A DNA stretch of 64,000 nucleotides, from assembly GCF_009765445.1 (NCBI RefSeq), contig NZ_WHOY01000031.1, positions 1,118,959 through 1,182,958 on the forward strand. The letters are read 5' to 3'. Below are positions 54,845-64,000 of the stretch, one piece after another. The position numbers and the translations under genes were made by a program. A model generated the notes under the pieces. The model did no database searches. It saw only the letters and a program-made list of their open reading frames with translations, and was not told where the DNA came from. Each line of letters begins with the position of its first letter. The stretch's first letter is position 1. This DNA is from Pantoea sp. BAV 3049. Lineage in GTDB: Bacteria; Pseudomonadota; Gammaproteobacteria; Enterobacterales; Enterobacteriaceae.

Positions 54845-54851
54845 CAATCCA

Positions 54852-55703
54852 TCAAGACTGTTTAGACATCGCCGCAACTTCTGCTGCGAAATCTGTTTCA
54901 GCTTTCTGAATGCCTTCACCCACTTCGAAGCGGATAAAGTTAACAACATCAGCATTTTTCTCTTTCAGAACCTGGCCCACAGTTTTGCTTGGGTCGATAA
55001 CGAAAGGCTGACCAGTCAGAGAAACCTCGCCGGTGAATTTCTTCATGCGGCCTTCAACCATTTTCTCTGCGATTTCTTTAGGCTTGCCAGACTGCATGGC
55101 GATGTCCAGCTGAACCTGGTACTCTTTCTCTACCACGTCAGCAGACACGTCTTCTGGCTTAACGAATTCTGGCTTGCTTGCTGCAACGTGCATAGCGATC
55201 TGCTTAACCAGCTCTTCGTCCGCTGATTTAGCGGAGATCAGAACGCCGATACGCGCGCCGTGCAGGTAGCTACCCAGCACATCGCCTTCCAGGGAAGCCA
55301 CGCGACGGATGTTGATGTTCTCACCGATTTTAGCAACCAGAGCAACACGTTCTTCTTCGAACTGAGCTTTCAGCACTTCAACGTCAGTAATTTTGCCAGC
55401 CAGCGCTGCATCCAGCACTTTGTCAGCGAAGGCCTGGAAACCACCGTCTTTAGCAACGAAGTCAGTCTGGCAGTTCACTTCCAGAATCACACCGTAGTTG
55501 CCTTCGATTTTGGTTTTGATCACGCCATCAGCAGCAACGTTGCCTGCTTTCTTGGCGGCTTTGATCGCACCAGATTTACGCATGTTTTCGATTGCCAGCT
55601 CAATGTCGCCATTGGCTTCGGTCAGCGCTTTTTTACAGTCCATCATGCCAGCGCCAGTGCGCTCGCGCAGTTCTTTTACCAGAGCAGCAGTAATATCAGC
55701 CAT
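54852..55703 (-). CDS. tsf: Elongation factor Ts
   Basis: Nucleotide exchange factor for EF-Tu. 283 aa; UBA-like N-terminus [14 protein letters not shown] and the TDFV motif ([10 protein letters not shown], about residue 80) that displaces Mg in EF-Tu. Second gene of rpsB-tsf. Confidence 0.98.
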   Translation of the reverse strand: MADITAALVKELRERTGAGMMDCKKALTEANGDIELAIENMRKSGAIKAAKKAGNVAADGVIKTKIEGNYGVILEVNCQTDFVAKDGGFQAFADKVLDAALAGKITDVEVLKAQFEEERVALVAKIGENINIRRVASLEGDVLGSYLHGARIGVLISAKSADEELVKQIAMHVAASKPEFVKPEDVSADVVEKEYQVQLDIAMQSGKPKEIAEKMVEGRMKKFTGEVSLTGQPFVIDPSKTVGQVLKEKNADVVNFIRFEVGEGIQKAETDFAAEVAAMSKQS

Positions 55704-55823
55704 TCTCTAATCCTCGGTTAGCTCGCATCTGCCCGCGGCGTCATCAGACGGCGCGACACATGCCTGGTCTCGGGAGAAATATTCTGCCCCGCCGTCTGTG
55801 ACAAGCAAGCGGCAAAGCAAAGT

Positions 55824-55854
55824 TGAAAAAATAAAGGGGCCAATCAGGCCCCTT
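55824..55854 (-). terminator. Attenuator between rpsB and tsf
   Basis: AAGGGGCC (55834-55841) and GGCCCCTT (55847-55854), 5-nt loop, then TTTATTTTTTC on the minus strand. Likely partial termination that sets the rpsB:tsf ratio. Confidence 0.8.
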
Positions 55855-55901
55855 ACAGATTTTAATCTGATGTCTAAGGGCTCTCTCGGGAGCAGTCCTT
55901 A

Positions 55902-56957
<1,056 letters not shown>

Positions 56958-57752
56958 ATGGCAATTACAATTAAAACCCCTGAAGAAATCGAGAAAATGC
57001 GCGTCGCCGGTCGGCTGGCCGCTGAAGTGCTGGAAATGATCGAAGAGCATGTGAAACCGGGCGTCAGCACCGGCGAGCTGGACCGCATCTGCCACGATTA
57101 CATCGTCAATACCCAGAAAGCCGTATCGGCCTGCCTCGGCTATCACGGCTTTCCAAAATCTGTCTGCATTTCCATTAACGAAGTGGTCTGCCACGGTATT
57201 CCCAGCGATGACAGAATTCTGAAAGATGGCGATATCGTCAACGTGGACGTTACCGTGATTAAAGATGACTATCACGGCGATACTTCCAAAATGTTTATCG
57301 CCGGCAAGCCAACCATTCAGGGTGAGCGCCTGTGCCGCGTGACTCAGGAAAGCCTCTACCTCGCGCTGCGGATGGTGAAGCCGGGTATTCGCCTGCGCAC
57401 TCTCGGCCGCGAGATCCAGAAGTATGTGGAAGCACAGGACTTCTCTGTGGTGCGTGAGTATTGCGGTCACGGTATCGGTAAAGGCTTCCACGAAGAGCCA
57501 CAGGTGCTGCATTACGATGCGGATGACGGCGGCGTGGTGCTGCAGGCTGGTATGGCATTCACCATCGAACCGATGGTGAATGCCGGGGATTATCGCATCC
57601 GAAGCATGAAAGACGGCTGGACGGTGAAGACCAAAGACCGCAGCCTTTCTGCTCAGTACGAACACACTCTGGTGGTCACTGAAAACGGTTGCGAAATTAT
57701 GACCCTGCGTAAGGATGACACCATCCCGGCGATCCTGACGCACGAGATGTAA
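56958..57752 (+). CDS. map: Methionine aminopeptidase
   Basis: Removes N-terminal Met from new proteins. 264 aa from the ATG at 56958 (MAITIKTPEEIEKM), the E. coli length; the frame upstream lacks homology. Pita-bread fold metal ligands fit NVDVTV (D97), DTSKMF (D108), GHGIGK (H171), IEPM (E204) and QYEHT (E235). Confidence 0.98.
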   Translation: MAITIKTPEEIEKMRVAGRLAAEVLEMIEEHVKPGVSTGELDRICHDYIVNTQKAVSACLGYHGFPKSVCISINEVVCHGIPSDDRILKDGDIVNVDVTVIKDDYHGDTSKMFIAGKPTIQGERLCRVTQESLYLALRMVKPGIRLRTLGREIQKYVEAQDFSVVREYCGHGIGKGFHEEPQVLHYDADDGGVVLQAGMAFTIEPMVNAGDYRIRSMKDGWTVKTKDRSLSAQYEHTLVVTENGCEIMTLRKDDTIPAILTHEM

Positions 57753-57761
57753 CTTCCTTAC

Positions 57762-57811
57762 AAATAAACGGGTACCTGCCGACATACAGCCGGCAGGCTC
57801 CGTTTATTTTT
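57762..57811. terminator. Bidirectional terminator between map and the MscS gene
   Basis: CCTGCCG and CGGCAGG form the inner stem, extended outward by AAATAAACGG and CCGTTTATTT; T tract on both strands. Serves convergent map and the channel gene. Confidence 0.85.
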
Positions 57812-57828
57812 ATGTGGAAAGCAACTCA

Positions 57829-58911
57829 CTACCTGTCTCCCGGCCTGTCAAACTCCGAATCGGTCAGTGTCGCCCTCACGTGAGGAAGGCTCTGAGGATA
57901 ATTTTGCTGAACGAACTCAATCATTTTTTCCCGCACGTAGCAGCGTAAATCCCAGGCCGTTGGCGAATTCTGTGCGGTCATCAATAATCTGATCGTCATG
58001 GTTTTGTCAGTAGTATCAGTCACCTGAAGCACCTGAATCTGTTGATCCCAGAGTTTTGTTTCACTGAGGACCTTTTCAAAATGTGCACGGAGAGGCGCTA
58101 ACGGCATGGAATAATCGAGGTAAAGAAAAACAGATCCTAATATCTGTGCGTTATTACGAGTCCAGTTCTGAAAAGGATTTTCTGTAAAGTAGGTGATGGG
58201 CAGAACCAGGCGGCGCAGGTCCCAGATACGCACAACAACATAAGTCAGGTTGATCTCCTCTATCCAGCCCCATTCATTTTCGACGACCACAGCATCATCA
58301 ATCTTTATCGGTTGCGTAAAAGCGATCTGAATGCCGGCAAACAGGTTCACAAGCGACTTCTGCAAGGCAAATCCAATAATTATTCCGGCCACTCCAGCAC
58401 CAGCCAGTATGGTCGTGCCGAATTTTCGAAAACCGGGAAAACTGAGAAGTATCAGAGTAAGGCAGAATGACACGAGAAGTACAATAGCGACTTTTTTTAC
58501 ATATATTATCTGAGTGCGAATTTTACGGGCGCGAAGATTATTCGATAGGTTAATATCATAACGAATGAAAAGCATATCCTGTGCAACATTAGCCAGACGA
58601 ATCAGAATCGAGCAAAATGATAATATAATGAATACATTAAGGGTTGCCGTAATAAAGCCCAGTGAGTCTGGCTGAATGTTAATATAATTAACCCCTACAT
58701 TTATCAACAGTAGGGGCATAAAAAGAAACAGCGATCCACGAAGATGTTTTTCTAGTGATTTGAAAAGCTTTCTGTCACGATTTTGCCAGTAACGAATGAA
58801 CCTCAGAAGGATAAATCGAGCCAGGAACCCCAGTGCAAGTGAGAGAATGACGAGCAATACTGCCGGTACCCAAACTGGAGCACCCGATAACTCACCGAAT
58901 ATCATTAGCAT
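57829..58911 (-). CDS. MscS-family mechanosensitive channel protein
   Basis: 360-aa inner-membrane protein with about four to five transmembrane segments (20-35, 58-78, 85-105, 140-160, 165-185). The pore helix and following beta domain are visible as GAGVAGIIIGFALQKSLVNLFAG and GWIEEINLTYVVVRIWDLRRLVLPI (motifs GFALQ and NLFAGIQ). It resembles the YbdG/YnaI group in size class but I cannot name an orthologue. Inserted between map and glnD, adjacent genes in E. coli. ATG follows AAGGGAAA. Confidence 0.88.
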   Translation of the reverse strand: MLMIFGELSGAPVWVPAVLLVILSLALGFLARFILLRFIRYWQNRDRKLFKSLEKHLRGSLFLFMPLLLINVGVNYINIQPDSLGFITATLNVFIILSFCSILIRLANVAQDMLFIRYDINLSNNLRARKIRTQIIYVKKVAIVLLVSFCLTLILLSFPGFRKFGTTILAGAGVAGIIIGFALQKSLVNLFAGIQIAFTQPIKIDDAVVVENEWGWIEEINLTYVVVRIWDLRRLVLPITYFTENPFQNWTRNNAQILGSVFLYLDYSMPLAPLRAHFEKVLSETKLWDQQIQVLQVTDTTDKTMTIRLLMTAQNSPTAWDLRCYVREKMIEFVQQNYPQSLPHVRATLTDSEFDRPGDR

Positions 58912-59232
58912 TCTTTTCCCTTATATCCAGTCAACAACCCAGGGTTGTCAAATCGGTAATAAAAATTAAGTAACCGCTGTAAAGAAACCAATAATTTAAG
59001 CGTAGCATATATGCAACTCACTGAAATTTATGATGAGATTGGGCTTACTCAATCCACCAGCAGGATTTGGGCCAGGGTCATGGCACCGGACAGATCGCAA
59101 TAACAATAAAGGCCGGAGAAAGCTCTGGATCGCAGACTGCCGTTTTTCTTTGATCTCTACCACCCTCTGGCGCTATTGTCCTGTGGACTATCAAAATATT
59201 CCGAATAGCTGAGATACTCCGGGAGCACTGGC
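58912..59232. other. Region upstream of glnD
   Basis: 321 bp of divergent promoter space for the channel gene and glnD; AT-rich near 58950-59030. No gene is seen. Confidence 0.6.
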
Positions 59233-61878
59233 GTGACCAAGACACTGAAAAATTACGGGCTGGCGGACTCTCCTGCACACTGGAATGACGCGGAACTGAC
59301 ACGCGAAGCGCTGAAGCAACATCTGGAGCATTTCCAGCATCAGCTGGCTGCCGCTTTTGATGCGGGCGAAGAGGTGGAAACCTTAATCGATGCCCGGACG
59401 CTGTTTATCGACCGTCTGCTGCGCCGTTTGTGGCGTTTTTATGGTTTCCCTGAGCAGGAAGATATTGCGCTGGTTGCCGTTGGGGGCTATGGCCGCGGTG
59501 AACTGCATCCTCTTTCCGATATTGATGTACTGATCCTCAGCCGCACCCCACTTTCCGCCGAAGATGCCCAGCGCACCAGCGAGCTGCTGACGCTGATGTG
59601 GGACCTGAAGCTGGAGGTAGGCCACAGCGTACGAACGCTGGAAGAGTGCCTGCTGGAAGGCCTGTCTGACCTGACCGTCGCCACTAACCTGATTGAGTCC
59701 CGCATGCTGACCGGGGACGTTGCACTGTTCCTCGAACTGCAGAAAAACATCTTCAGCGACGGCTTCTGGCCGTCTGACCGCTTCTTCGCGGCCAAAATTG
59801 AAGAGCAGCAGGAGCGTCACAAACGTTATCACGGCACCAGCTATAACCTGGAGCCGGACATTAAAAGCAGCCCCGGCGGCCTGCGCGATATCCATACGCT
59901 GCTGTGGGTTGCCCGTCGCCACTTTGGCGCCACCTCGCTGGATGAAATGGTGGGCTTTGGCTTCCTGACCGGAGCCGAGCGCAACGAGCTGAACGAGTGC
60001 CAGAACTTCCTGTGGAAAATCCGCTTCGCGCTGCACCTTTCCCTGCCCCGTTACGACAACCGCCTGTTGTTTGACCGCCAGCTCAGCGTGGCGCAGCGCC
60101 TGAACTATCAGGGCGAAGGTAACGAGCCGGTCGAGCGGATGATGAAAGACTTCTACCGCGTGACTCGCCGGGTCGGCGAGCTGAATCATATGCTGCTGCA
60201 GCTTTTTGAAGAGGCGATCCTGGCGCTGGGCGAAGATGAGAAGCCCCGTGCTATCGACAGTGAATTCCAGTTGCGTGGTCCGCTGATCGACCTGATCGAT
60301 GAAACGCTGTTCGCCCGTCAGCCCGAAGCGATTATGCGTATGTTTTACACCATGGTGCGTACGCCAAACATTACCGGCATCTACTCAACAACGCTGCGTC
60401 AGCTGCGCCATGCCCGCCGCCATCTGAAGCAGCCGCTGTGTAACATTCCGGAGGCCCGCCAGCTGTTCCTGTCGATTCTGCGCCATCCGGGTGCGGTCAG
60501 CCGGGCGCTGGTGCCGATGCATCGCCACAGCGTACTGTGGGCTTATATGCCGCAGTGGGGCAACATCGTCGGGCAGATGCAATTCGACCTGTTCCACGCC
60601 TATACCGTTGATGAACACACTATCCGCGTGCTGCAAAAACTTGAAAGCTTCGCTAACGAGGCGACCCGCCCGCGACATCCTTTATGTGTGGAGATCTGGC
60701 CAAGACTGCCGCAGCTTGAGCTGCTGCTGATGGCGGCGCTGTTCCATGATATCGCCAAAGGCCGCGGCGGCGACCACTCGATCCTGGGTGCTCAGGATGC
60801 GCTGGAATTTGCCGAGCTGCACGGACTTAACTCCCGCGAGACGCAGCTGGTTGCCTGGCTGGTGCGTCACCACCTGCTGATGTCAGTGACCGCGCAGCGC
60901 CGTGATATCCAGGATCCGACGGAAATCCAGCAGTTCGCTGAAGTGATGCAGAATGAGAACCGCCTGCGTTACCTGGTCTGCCTGACGGTGGCGGATATTT
61001 GCGCCACCAATGAAAACTTGTGGAACAGCTGGAAGCAGAGCCTGCTGCGCGAGCTGTTCTTCGCCACCGAAAAGCAGCTTCGTCGCGGCATGGAAAACAG
61101 CCCGGATCTGCGCGAGCGGGTCCGTCATCACCGGTTGCAGGCGCTGGCGCTGCTGCGGATGGATAATATCGACGAGCAGGCCCTGCACAATATCTGGGGA
61201 CGCTGTCGGGCGGATTACTTCCTGCGCCACACGCCCAACCAGCTGGCCTGGCATGCCCGCCACCTGATGAACCACGACCTGACCAAACCGCTGGTGCTGG
61301 TCAGTCCGCAGGCCACGCGCGGCGGTACGGAAATCTTTATCTGGAGCCCGGACCGCCCTTACCTGTTCGCTACCGTGGCGGGAGAGCTGGATCGCCGCAA
61401 CCTCAGCGTGCACGATGCGCAAATTTTTACCAGCCGTGACGGCATGGCAATGGATACCTTTATCGTGCTGGAACCGGATGGCAGCCCGCTGGCGGCCGAC
61501 CGGCATGAGATGATCCGCCAGGCGCTGGAACAGGCTATCGGCCAGACCAGCTGGCAGCCTGCACGCACGCGCCGCCAGTCCGCCCGCCTGAAGCATTTCA
61601 GCGTCGAGACGGAAGCAATTTTCCTGCCGACCCACACGGACCGCCGGACGTATATGGAACTGATCGCTCTGGATCAGCCGGGGCTGCTGGCCCGGGTTGG
61701 GGAAGTTTTCGCCGATTTGGGCGTGTCGCTGCACGGTGCGCGCATCAGTACCATCGGCGAACGGGTGGAGGATTTATTTATCCTCGCCAACAGCGAACGA
61801 CGCGCACTCAGTCCGGAATTGTGTGAAGTGTTGCAACAACGGTTGACAGACGCCCTTAATCCAAACGATAAAGTGTGA
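59233..61878 (+). CDS. glnD: Bifunctional uridylyltransferase/uridylyl-removing enzyme
   Basis: Glutamine sensor that uridylylates PII proteins at low nitrogen. 881 aa. Nucleotidyltransferase motif [19 protein letters not shown] (about 80-98), HD hydrolase [15 protein letters not shown] (about 510), two C-terminal ACT domains (about 700-780 and 810-881) that bind glutamine. Start is GTG at 59233 after CGGGAG. The N-terminal 35 residues differ from E. coli. Confidence 0.97.
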   Translation: MTKTLKNYGLADSPAHWNDAELTREALKQHLEHFQHQLAAAFDAGEEVETLIDARTLFIDRLLRRLWRFYGFPEQEDIALVAVGGYGRGELHPLSDIDVLILSRTPLSAEDAQRTSELLTLMWDLKLEVGHSVRTLEECLLEGLSDLTVATNLIESRMLTGDVALFLELQKNIFSDGFWPSDRFFAAKIEEQQERHKRYHGTSYNLEPDIKSSPGGLRDIHTLLWVARRHFGATSLDEMVGFGFLTGAERNELNECQNFLWKIRFALHLSLPRYDNRLLFDRQLSVAQRLNYQGEGNEPVERMMKDFYRVTRRVGELNHMLLQLFEEAILALGEDEKPRAIDSEFQLRGPLIDLIDETLFARQPEAIMRMFYTMVRTPNITGIYSTTLRQLRHARRHLKQPLCNIPEARQLFLSILRHPGAVSRALVPMHRHSVLWAYMPQWGNIVGQMQFDLFHAYTVDEHTIRVLQKLESFANEATRPRHPLCVEIWPRLPQLELLLMAALFHDIAKGRGGDHSILGAQDALEFAELHGLNSRETQLVAWLVRHHLLMSVTAQRRDIQDPTEIQQFAEVMQNENRLRYLVCLTVADICATNENLWNSWKQSLLRELFFATEKQLRRGMENSPDLRERVRHHRLQALALLRMDNIDEQALHNIWGRCRADYFLRHTPNQLAWHARHLMNHDLTKPLVLVSPQATRGGTEIFIWSPDRPYLFATVAGELDRRNLSVHDAQIFTSRDGMAMDTFIVLEPDGSPLAADRHEMIRQALEQAIGQTSWQPARTRRQSARLKHFSVETEAIFLPTHTDRRTYMELIALDQPGLLARVGEVFADLGVSLHGARISTIGERVEDLFILANSERRALSPELCEVLQQRLTDALNPNDKV

Positions 61879-61993
61879 CTCAGATTTAATTTTTACCACG
61901 CTTTCCAGGGGCCAGGCTGCCAGTTCAGCGCCAACGAGCAGGCGGACAGCGACCGCTCCCGGAGACATGATTTGACACAGGAAATCAGACTTA

Positions 61994-62818
61994 ATGCAAC
62001 AATTACAGAGTGTTATTGAAAGCGCCTTCGAGCGCCGCGCCGAGATCACCCCAGCCAATGCCGACACAGTGACCCGCGAAGCCGTAAGCCAGGTGATCGG
62101 CCTTCTGGACAGCGGCGCCCTGCGCGTGGCGGAAAAGATCGACGGCCAGTGGGTGACCCATCAGTGGCTGAAGAAAGCCGTGCTGCTCTCCTTCCGCATC
62201 AATGACAATCAGGTGATTGATGGTGCAGAAAGTCGTTTCTACGACAAAGTGCCAATGAAATTCGCTGACTACGATGATGCCCGCTTCAAAAAAGAAGGCT
62301 TCCGCGTTGTTCCACCAGCAGCTGTACGTCAGGGCGCATTTATTGCACGCAACACCGTGCTGATGCCTTCCTACGTTAACATCGGCGCATACGTTGATGA
62401 AGGCTCAATGGTGGATACCTGGGCTACCGTCGGCTCCTGTGCTCAAATCGGTAAAAACGTTCACCTGTCCGGCGGCGTGGGCATCGGTGGCGTGCTGGAG
62501 CCGTTGCAGGCTAACCCGACCATCATCGAAGACAACTGCTTTATCGGCGCACGTTCTGAAATCGTGGAAGGCGTGATCGTGGAAGAAGGCGCGGTGATTT
62601 CTATGGGCGTTTATATCGGCCAGAGCACCAAAATCTACGATCGCGAAACTGGCGAAGTGCATTACGGCCGCGTGCCTGCGGGCTCCGTGGTGGTTTCCGG
62701 TAACCTGCCATCTAAAGACGGTAGCTACAGCCTGTACTGTGCGGTTATTGTTAAGAAAGTTGACGCGAAAACTCGCGGTAAAGTGGGCATCAACGAACTG
62801 CTGCGCACCATCGACTAA
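61994..62818 (+). CDS. dapD: Tetrahydrodipicolinate N-succinyltransferase
   Basis: Lysine and diaminopimelate pathway. 274 aa as in E. coli; hexapeptide left-handed helix over about 105-220 ([29 protein letters not shown]). SD CAGGAAA. Followed by a clear terminator. Confidence 0.98.
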   Translation: MQQLQSVIESAFERRAEITPANADTVTREAVSQVIGLLDSGALRVAEKIDGQWVTHQWLKKAVLLSFRINDNQVIDGAESRFYDKVPMKFADYDDARFKKEGFRVVPPAAVRQGAFIARNTVLMPSYVNIGAYVDEGSMVDTWATVGSCAQIGKNVHLSGGVGIGGVLEPLQANPTIIEDNCFIGARSEIVEGVIVEEGAVISMGVYIGQSTKIYDRETGEVHYGRVPAGSVVVSGNLPSKDGSYSLYCAVIVKKVDAKTRGKVGINELLRTID

Positions 62819-62827
62819 ATCACCTTC

Positions 62828-62858
62828 CGGGCCACTCGCTGTGGCCCGTAATCTTTTC
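62828..62858 (+). terminator. Terminator of dapD
   Basis: CGGGCCAC and GTGGCCCG around a 5-nt loop, then TAATCTTTTCTTT. Confidence 0.85.
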
Positions 62859-63024
62859 TTTACACCTGTCACGTCAAAAACCTGTTTCGCGACACGAAAT
62901 AACTGGTGCTATTGCGCAATAACCAGGCGATAATCCGCGCCATTGATTCAGACCATGAACCCTGACGTTATCCGTGCTGTGACTTTTGCGACTACATTTA
63001 TCGCATCAGTCCTGAACGAACGAG

Positions 63025-63146
63025 CTAAGTGAAGACAAGGCGTAAGCGCGCAGCCCCGGTCGCAGATTAAAAGTCTGCGAGCATGGCGAGCACTGCACAA
63101 CGCAGTATTCACAATGCGCAGCCGGGACGACATTCACCTCACTTAG
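63025..63146 (+). repeat. Long imperfect palindrome upstream of yaeH
   Basis: Closed by CTAAGTGA (63025-63032) and TCACTTAG (63139-63146), with an inner hairpin TCGCAGA/TCTGCGA (63060-63080). GCGCAGCC occurs twice as a direct repeat (63048 and 63116). Its right end overlaps the yaeH ribosome-binding site. Confidence 0.5.
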
Positions 63147-63157
63147 GAAAAAAACTC

Positions 63158-63550
63158 ATGTACGATAATTTGAAAGGCCTTGGCATCTCTAATCCTGACG
63201 ATATCGACCGTTACAGCCTGCGTCAGGAAGCCAGCAACGACATTCTGAAAATCTATTTCCGCAAAGACAAAGGCGAGTTTTTTGCCAAGAGCGTGAAATT
63301 TAAATATCCACGCCAGCGCAAAACCGTAGTGGCCGATAATGTCAGCCAGGGCTACAAAGAAATTCAGGAAATCAGCCCTAATCTGCGTTATGTGATTGAT
63401 GAACTGGACCAGATTTGCCAGCGCGACCAGGTGGAAGTGGATCTGAAACGTAAAATTCTGGAAGACCTGCGTCATCTGGAAAACGTTGTTTCTAATAAAA
63501 TCAACGAAATTGAATCCGATCTGGAAAAACTGACCCGCAGCGGTCGTTAA
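63158..63550 (+). CDS. yaeH: DUF3461 family protein YaeH
   Basis: 130-aa conserved gamma-proteobacterial protein of unknown function. ATG at 63158 ([19 protein letters not shown]) matches the E. coli start; a longer frame upstream falls in the palindromic leader. Block [20 protein letters not shown] and a C-terminal coiled coil ([12 protein letters not shown]) are clear. Cytoplasmic. Confidence 0.95.
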   Translation: MYDNLKGLGISNPDDIDRYSLRQEASNDILKIYFRKDKGEFFAKSVKFKYPRQRKTVVADNVSQGYKEIQEISPNLRYVIDELDQICQRDQVEVDLKRKILEDLRHLENVVSNKINEIESDLEKLTRSGR

Positions 63551-63575
63551 TATTCTCTGAGTCTCTGAGCGATAA

Positions 63576-63615
63576 CATCCCGGAAGCTTATTCAGGTAAG
63601 TGACTGGGATTTTTT
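63576..63615 (+). terminator. Terminator of yaeH, resembling the ERIC core
   Basis: ATCCCGG (63576-63582) pairs with CTGGGAT (63604-63610), one G-U, then T5. The sequence AGCTTA...GTAAGTGACTGGG between is close to the central part of the ERIC repeat consensus. Confidence 0.65.
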
Positions 63616-63652
63616 CGTGCAGCGGCCCCATCTGCAAAGTCCTCAGAGTATA

Positions 63653-64000
63653 TTACGGCTGTTCATCCAGTTGCAGGGCAACATATAACAACAGCCTGTC
63701 ATCGAAATTACTCAGATTTAACCCCGTCAGTTCCGAAATACGGTTAAGCCGGTATTCCAGCGTGTTGCGGTGAATATATAGCGCTTTCGCCGTGGCCGAA
63801 GGTTGTACGTTATTGCTGAACCATGAAATCAGCGTGCGGCGCAGCAAACCGTTATTGTCCATCGACTTCAGTTTTGCCAGCGGGCGGGAAAGCTCATTGG
63901 CCTGCCAGCCACCGCGCAGGCTGTCCAGCAGCACCGGTAGCACCAGATCCTGATAAAAATAGCTACGCTGCTCAGGCATACGCTGTTTGCCCACTACCAT
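63653..64000 (-). CDS. cdaR: Carbohydrate diacid regulator CdaR (C-terminal part)
   Basis: The 5' two-thirds lie outside the window. The 115 residues seen hold the PucR-type helix-turn-helix (ALYIHRNTLEYRLNRISELTG, cited as IHRNTLEYRLNRI) and end YVALQLDEQP, close to E. coli CdaR/SdaR, the activator of glucarate, galactarate and glycerate use. Follows yaeH convergently as in E. coli. Confidence 0.94.
   Translation of the reverse strand: MVVGKQRMPEQRSYFYQDLVLPVLLDSLRGGWQANELSRPLAKLKSMDNNGLLRRTLISWFSNNVQPSATAKALYIHRNTLEYRLNRISELTGLNLSNFDDRLLLYVALQLDEQP

Larger units (their letters stand above)
62819..63157. other. dapD-yaeH intergenic region
   Basis: 339 bp: dapD terminator at 62828-62858, then a long palindromic leader (63025-63146) right before yaeH. 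No gene seen. Confidence 0.6.

Noticed and set aside
63083-63157. Upstream extension of yaeH by 25 codons
   Set aside because: The extension translates the palindromic leader; homology begins at MYDNL with its own ribosome-binding site.

Overview
The window is a chromosomal segment of a gamma-proteobacterium of the order Enterobacterales. Most of it matches the E. coli 4-5 minute region gene for gene (gmhB-metNIQ-rcsF-trmO-proS-nlpE-arfB-yaeQ-yaeP-rof-tilS-gloA2-ldcC-accA-dnaE-rnhB-lpxB-lpxA-fabZ-lpxD-skp-bamA-rseP-cdsA-uppS-dxr-frr-pyrH-tsf-rpsB-map-glnD-dapD-yaeH-cdaR). Protein divergence from E. coli, a one-domain NlpE, a cytochrome c gene beside tilS and the style of intergenic repeats suggest Erwiniaceae (Erwinia or Pantoea type). 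The genus is an inference.

Layout. Positions 1-6464 hold the glyoxylate-shunt cluster: the end of iclR, then aceB-aceA-aceK on the minus strand, and metA with MetJ boxes. Positions 6569-11372 hold an accessory cluster: a LysR regulator divergent from an M20 amidohydrolase, an orphan periplasmic amino-acid-binding protein and an M28 peptidase. A complete rRNA operon (16S, tRNA-Glu, 23S, 5S) follows on the minus strand at 11458-16640, with tandem terminators and recognisable P1, P2 and boxA. Positions 17028-29948 carry heptose, methionine-uptake, envelope-stress, translation-quality and lysine-decarboxylase genes.

Between ldcC and accA lies about 7 kb of AT-rich accessory DNA (29949-36971). 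It holds a GH3 lipoprotein, an Rpn-type nuclease/transposase, an unrecognised 153-aa protein, and the fused, frameshifted remains of what looks like a two-gene DUF4297-type nuclease plus HerA ATPase defence locus. Several palindromic or tandem repeats lie among them.

From 36972 to 56627 a long minus-strand block joins fatty-acid synthesis, replication, lipid A synthesis, outer-membrane biogenesis, phospholipid and isoprenoid precursors, and ribosome genes. From 56958 the plus strand carries map, glnD, dapD and yaeH, with an MscS-type channel inserted on the minus strand between map and glnD. The window ends inside cdaR.

The points most worth attention are: the rRNA operon, which joins the downstream flank of E. 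coli rrnE to the upstream flank of rrnH; the collapsed HerA locus; two copies of a palindromic intergenic repeat family with a shared core but different arms; and an M28 peptidase whose usual Glu-Glu pair is replaced. I saw no CRISPR array, prophage or intact insertion sequence.
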